Assembly: GCA_010671965.1 (NCBI GenBank)
Contig: JAAHIC010000160.1
Coordinates: forward strand, 1-8,149
DNA from: Leptolyngbya sp. SIO4C5
GTDB lineage: Bacteria; Cyanobacteriota; Cyanobacteriia; Phormidesmidales; Phormidesmidaceae
Length of the DNA stretch: 8,149 nt
Direction of reading: 5' to 3'
Part shown: positions 6,859 to 8,149 of the stretch, piece by piece
How the letters are laid out: each line of letters starts with the position of its first letter
How positions within the stretch are numbered: the first letter of the stretch is position 1
The notes under the pieces: model-generated
Told to the model about the DNA's origin: nothing
The model's database searches: none
The model's input: only the letters and a program-made list of their open reading frames with translations
Made by a program: the position numbers and the translations under genes

Positions 6859-7449
6859 ATGAGGCAGAGAATTCTCTGGCTAGCAGGACTGGTGTTGTGT
6901 GCGCTGGTAGGAGTTTTTTTTGTCAGCGGCGACTGGGCCACTTCACCTCGAGTCTTCTTCAGCTCAGAGGCAGCCGTCGCCCAAGAACAGACTGAACCGG
7001 CGACCTCCACTTTCAGCGGCAGCTATGAAGAGCCGCAAGGTCGCTTTCAAATTGGTATCTTGTCTGGCTTTAGCGTCAGTCCTATTGCCGGTTCGGTACT
7101 GCTGGAGGCGCCAGATGGTAGCTTGGCCTATTCAGTGACCGTGGTGCCAGCAGGGACTGCTGGAGAGGTCCCTACACTGACTAACGCTGCGCTGGCCCAA
7201 ATCGTTAGAAATACCTTTGCCAGTGGAGAAGGTTTTCAGCCCACCGGCTTTCAGGCTTTAGAATCAGGCGGTGTCCAGATCCCGTGGGTAGGGCGGCTCA
7301 CGCTGGGGACGGACACCCAGCCGGTTCAGGGCGTTGTCCTGGCTCGTCAAAATGAGGCTGAGGTATATCTGCTAGCGATCGCCGCTGTAGACGACACCGA
7401 TCCACAGTCAATTCTCCCCGTCATTGCCGACAGTTTAGCAGTGCTTTAG
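6859..7449 (+). CDS. exported or membrane-anchored protein of unknown function, possible PsbP-like fold
   Basis: This 196-residue protein begins with a basic N terminus (MRQR) and a hydrophobic stretch (about 5-22), so it is exported or held by an N-terminal anchor. A possible signal-peptidase site AVA-QE (after residue 41) is rather far from the hydrophobic core, favouring an anchor or a long signal. The cysteine at 14 follows Leu, so there is no lipobox. The mature part (about 50-196) contains EPQGRFQIGILSGFSVSP and EAPDGSLAYSVTV, a pattern I associate with conserved cyanobacterial proteins of PsbP/DcrB-like fold; this is from memory, not a search. No catalytic motif is visible. The start is set by a strong Shine-Dalgarno. 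The DUF3318 gene follows after 51 bp in the same reading frame, probably in one transcript. Confidence 0.85.
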   Translation: MRQRILWLAGLVLCALVGVFFVSGDWATSPRVFFSSEAAVAQEQTEPATSTFSGSYEEPQGRFQIGILSGFSVSPIAGSVLLEAPDGSLAYSVTVVPAGTAGEVPTLTNAALAQIVRNTFASGEGFQPTGFQALESGGVQIPWVGRLTLGTDTQPVQGVVLARQNEAEVYLLAIAAVDDTDPQSILPVIADSLAVL

Positions 7450-7500
7450 TCCAGGCTGGCTGCTAGGCTAAGGGGTATCCGCTTTAATCCGTATGAAATC

Positions 7501-8103
7501 GTGATTAACCCTAATCGTGAAATTTCCCGCCTGCTGGAGCTGATGCCTGCTTCAGGCCGGATGAAGGTACGCCTGAAGGAAAATCCGGCTCAAACCCACG
7601 CGATTGAGGCTGATTTTCCCCGTCCCTGGAAGCGAGTTCATATCGTCACGCTCAATTTTGATCTTTGGAGCCAGCTTTCAACCCCTCAGCAAGATATGCT
7701 GCTGCTGCACCAGGTTTGCTGGCTGACGCGGGTGCGCCTGCTCAAGTTTGATCTGTATCAGGGCTTGGCCGCTGCCGGGCTGCTAGGCACTGTGTTTGAG
7801 GCCGTCCAGCTAGACATGATTGGCTTAGCAATTGGTGGTAGCCTCACTGCCTTTGCCGGTAGCCAGATTTGGCGCAGTAGCCGGGGGCCGAAAGCCGAAA
7901 TTGAAGCAGACGAGGCGGCGATCGCCGTGGCCCAGCGCCGGGGCTATAGCCAGGTAGATGCCGCTCGCTATCTAGCGACCGCAATTGAAACAGTGGCTCA
8001 AATTGAAGGCCGTCCTAGTCTTAGCTTTAACGAGCTGCTGCGCTGTCAAAATCTCAGAGCGATCGCAGGACTGTCGGCAACAGGAGTGCCGAACTCGGTC
8101 TGA
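7501..8103 (+). CDS. DUF3318 family membrane protein, function unknown
   Basis: This 200-residue protein matches the cyanobacterial DUF3318 family as I know it: an N-terminal NREISRLLELMPASGRMK motif, the middle segment NFDLWSQLSTPQQDMLLLHQ, and a C-terminal EADEAAIAVAQRRGYS (from about 135) followed by QIEGRPSLSFNELLRCQNL. Two adjacent hydrophobic segments (about 88-103 and 105-126) suggest a membrane hairpin with both termini on the same side. No enzymatic residues stand out. The GTG start at 7501 gives VINPNREI, which fits the family N terminus; no Shine-Dalgarno precedes it. A three-codon mini-ORF ATG-AAA-TCG-TGA (7493-7504) ends across this GTG, so initiation may rely on local reinitiation or coupling. 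Three HIP1-rich stretches and similar codon use indicate native DNA. Confidence 0.88.
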   Translation: MINPNREISRLLELMPASGRMKVRLKENPAQTHAIEADFPRPWKRVHIVTLNFDLWSQLSTPQQDMLLLHQVCWLTRVRLLKFDLYQGLAAAGLLGTVFEAVQLDMIGLAIGGSLTAFAGSQIWRSSRGPKAEIEADEAAIAVAQRRGYSQVDAARYLATAIETVAQIEGRPSLSFNELLRCQNLRAIAGLSATGVPNSV

Positions 8104-8118
8104 CAAGAGCGGTTTTTT
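8089..8118 (+). terminator. probable intrinsic terminator of the DUF3318 gene
   Basis: CCG and CTC (8089-8091 and 8094-8096, with a two-base AA bulge) pair with GAG-CGG (8107-8112), closing a 10-base loop and followed directly by TTTTTT (8113-8118). The stem spans the TGA stop at 8101-8103. The bulge and short stem keep confidence moderate. An upstream hairpin TCGGCA/TGCCGA (8074-8079 and 8087-8092) shares bases with it and would compete. Confidence 0.5.
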
Positions 8119-8148
8119 GCCTATGTGCCTACTGTCTGACCGAGTTCG
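8090..8148. repeat. 11-bp perfect inverted repeat (16 bp imperfect) across the DUF3318 stop
   Basis: CGAACTCGGTC (8090-8100) is perfectly complementary to GACCGAGTTCG (8138-8148). After one T-T mismatch the pairing resumes for four more bases (8102-8105 with 8133-8136), enclosing a 27-base loop that contains the T6 tract. It may be a bidirectional terminator shared with a convergent gene beyond the window, or the end of a small repeat element. The window stops one base after it. Confidence 0.6.
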
Positions 8149-8149
8149 A

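Larger units (their letters stand above)
590..8066. repeat. dispersed HIP1 octamers (GCGATCGC)
   Basis: By eye I count copies starting at 590, 979, 1411, 2361, 3041, 3356, 4668, 4828, 4961, 5047, 5772, 5903, 7375, 7918 and 8059. Chance would give far fewer than one in a window this size. This over-representation is a hallmark of many cyanobacterial chromosomes and is the main basis for the taxonomic call. The longest gap is 5911-7374. Confidence 0.9.

Noticed and set aside
6889..6903. LVLC as a lipobox in the exported protein
   Set aside because: The residue before the cysteine is Leu, not Gly/Ala/Ser, so lipoprotein processing is unlikely.

Overview
The window looks like chromosomal DNA of a cyanobacterium. 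The palindrome GCGATCGC (HIP1) occurs about 15 times in 8.1 kb, far above chance. The gene families are typical cyanobacterial ones: a CHASE2-GGDEF-EAL sensor, a membrane Ser/Thr kinase with an extracytoplasmic domain, and a DUF3318 protein. All confident genes are on the + strand. I see no phage, IS, CRISPR, tRNA or rRNA sequence. The species cannot be named from this; a Leptolyngbya/Synechococcales-like strain is a guess.

Layout. 1-2355 is the 3' part of a c-di-GMP signalling gene whose 5' end lies outside the window. It carries a CHASE2 sensor, three membrane helices, a GGDEF domain with altered metal-ligand positions, and a complete-looking EAL phosphodiesterase domain. An overlooked 55-codon ORF (2333-2500) overlaps its end. 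2572-4467 encodes a transmembrane Ser/Thr kinase with two related beta-rich C-terminal domains separated by a (Glu-Pro)9 spacer. 4529-5218 is bioD, dethiobiotin synthetase. A 327-bp intergenic region with several inverted repeats follows. 5546-6760 is an M20D-type metallo-amidohydrolase. 6859-7449 encodes a small exported or membrane-anchored protein of unknown function with a strong Shine-Dalgarno. 7501-8103 encodes a DUF3318 membrane protein. The window ends in a probable intrinsic terminator overlapped by a longer inverted repeat.

How the genes relate. The first two full-size genes are both membrane sensors with cytoplasmic signalling outputs (c-di-GMP turnover and protein phosphorylation), so a shared signalling locus is possible but unproven. 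bioD lies 61 bp after the kinase and may be co-transcribed with it. The amidohydrolase has its own long upstream region and is probably a separate unit. The last two genes are 51 bp apart and probably form a two-gene unit ending at the terminator.

I found no clear undescribed multi-gene system. The best leads are the small overlapping ORF, the structured DNA at 2425-2527 and 5310-5347, the GGDEF metal-site substitutions, and the inverted repeat at the right edge.
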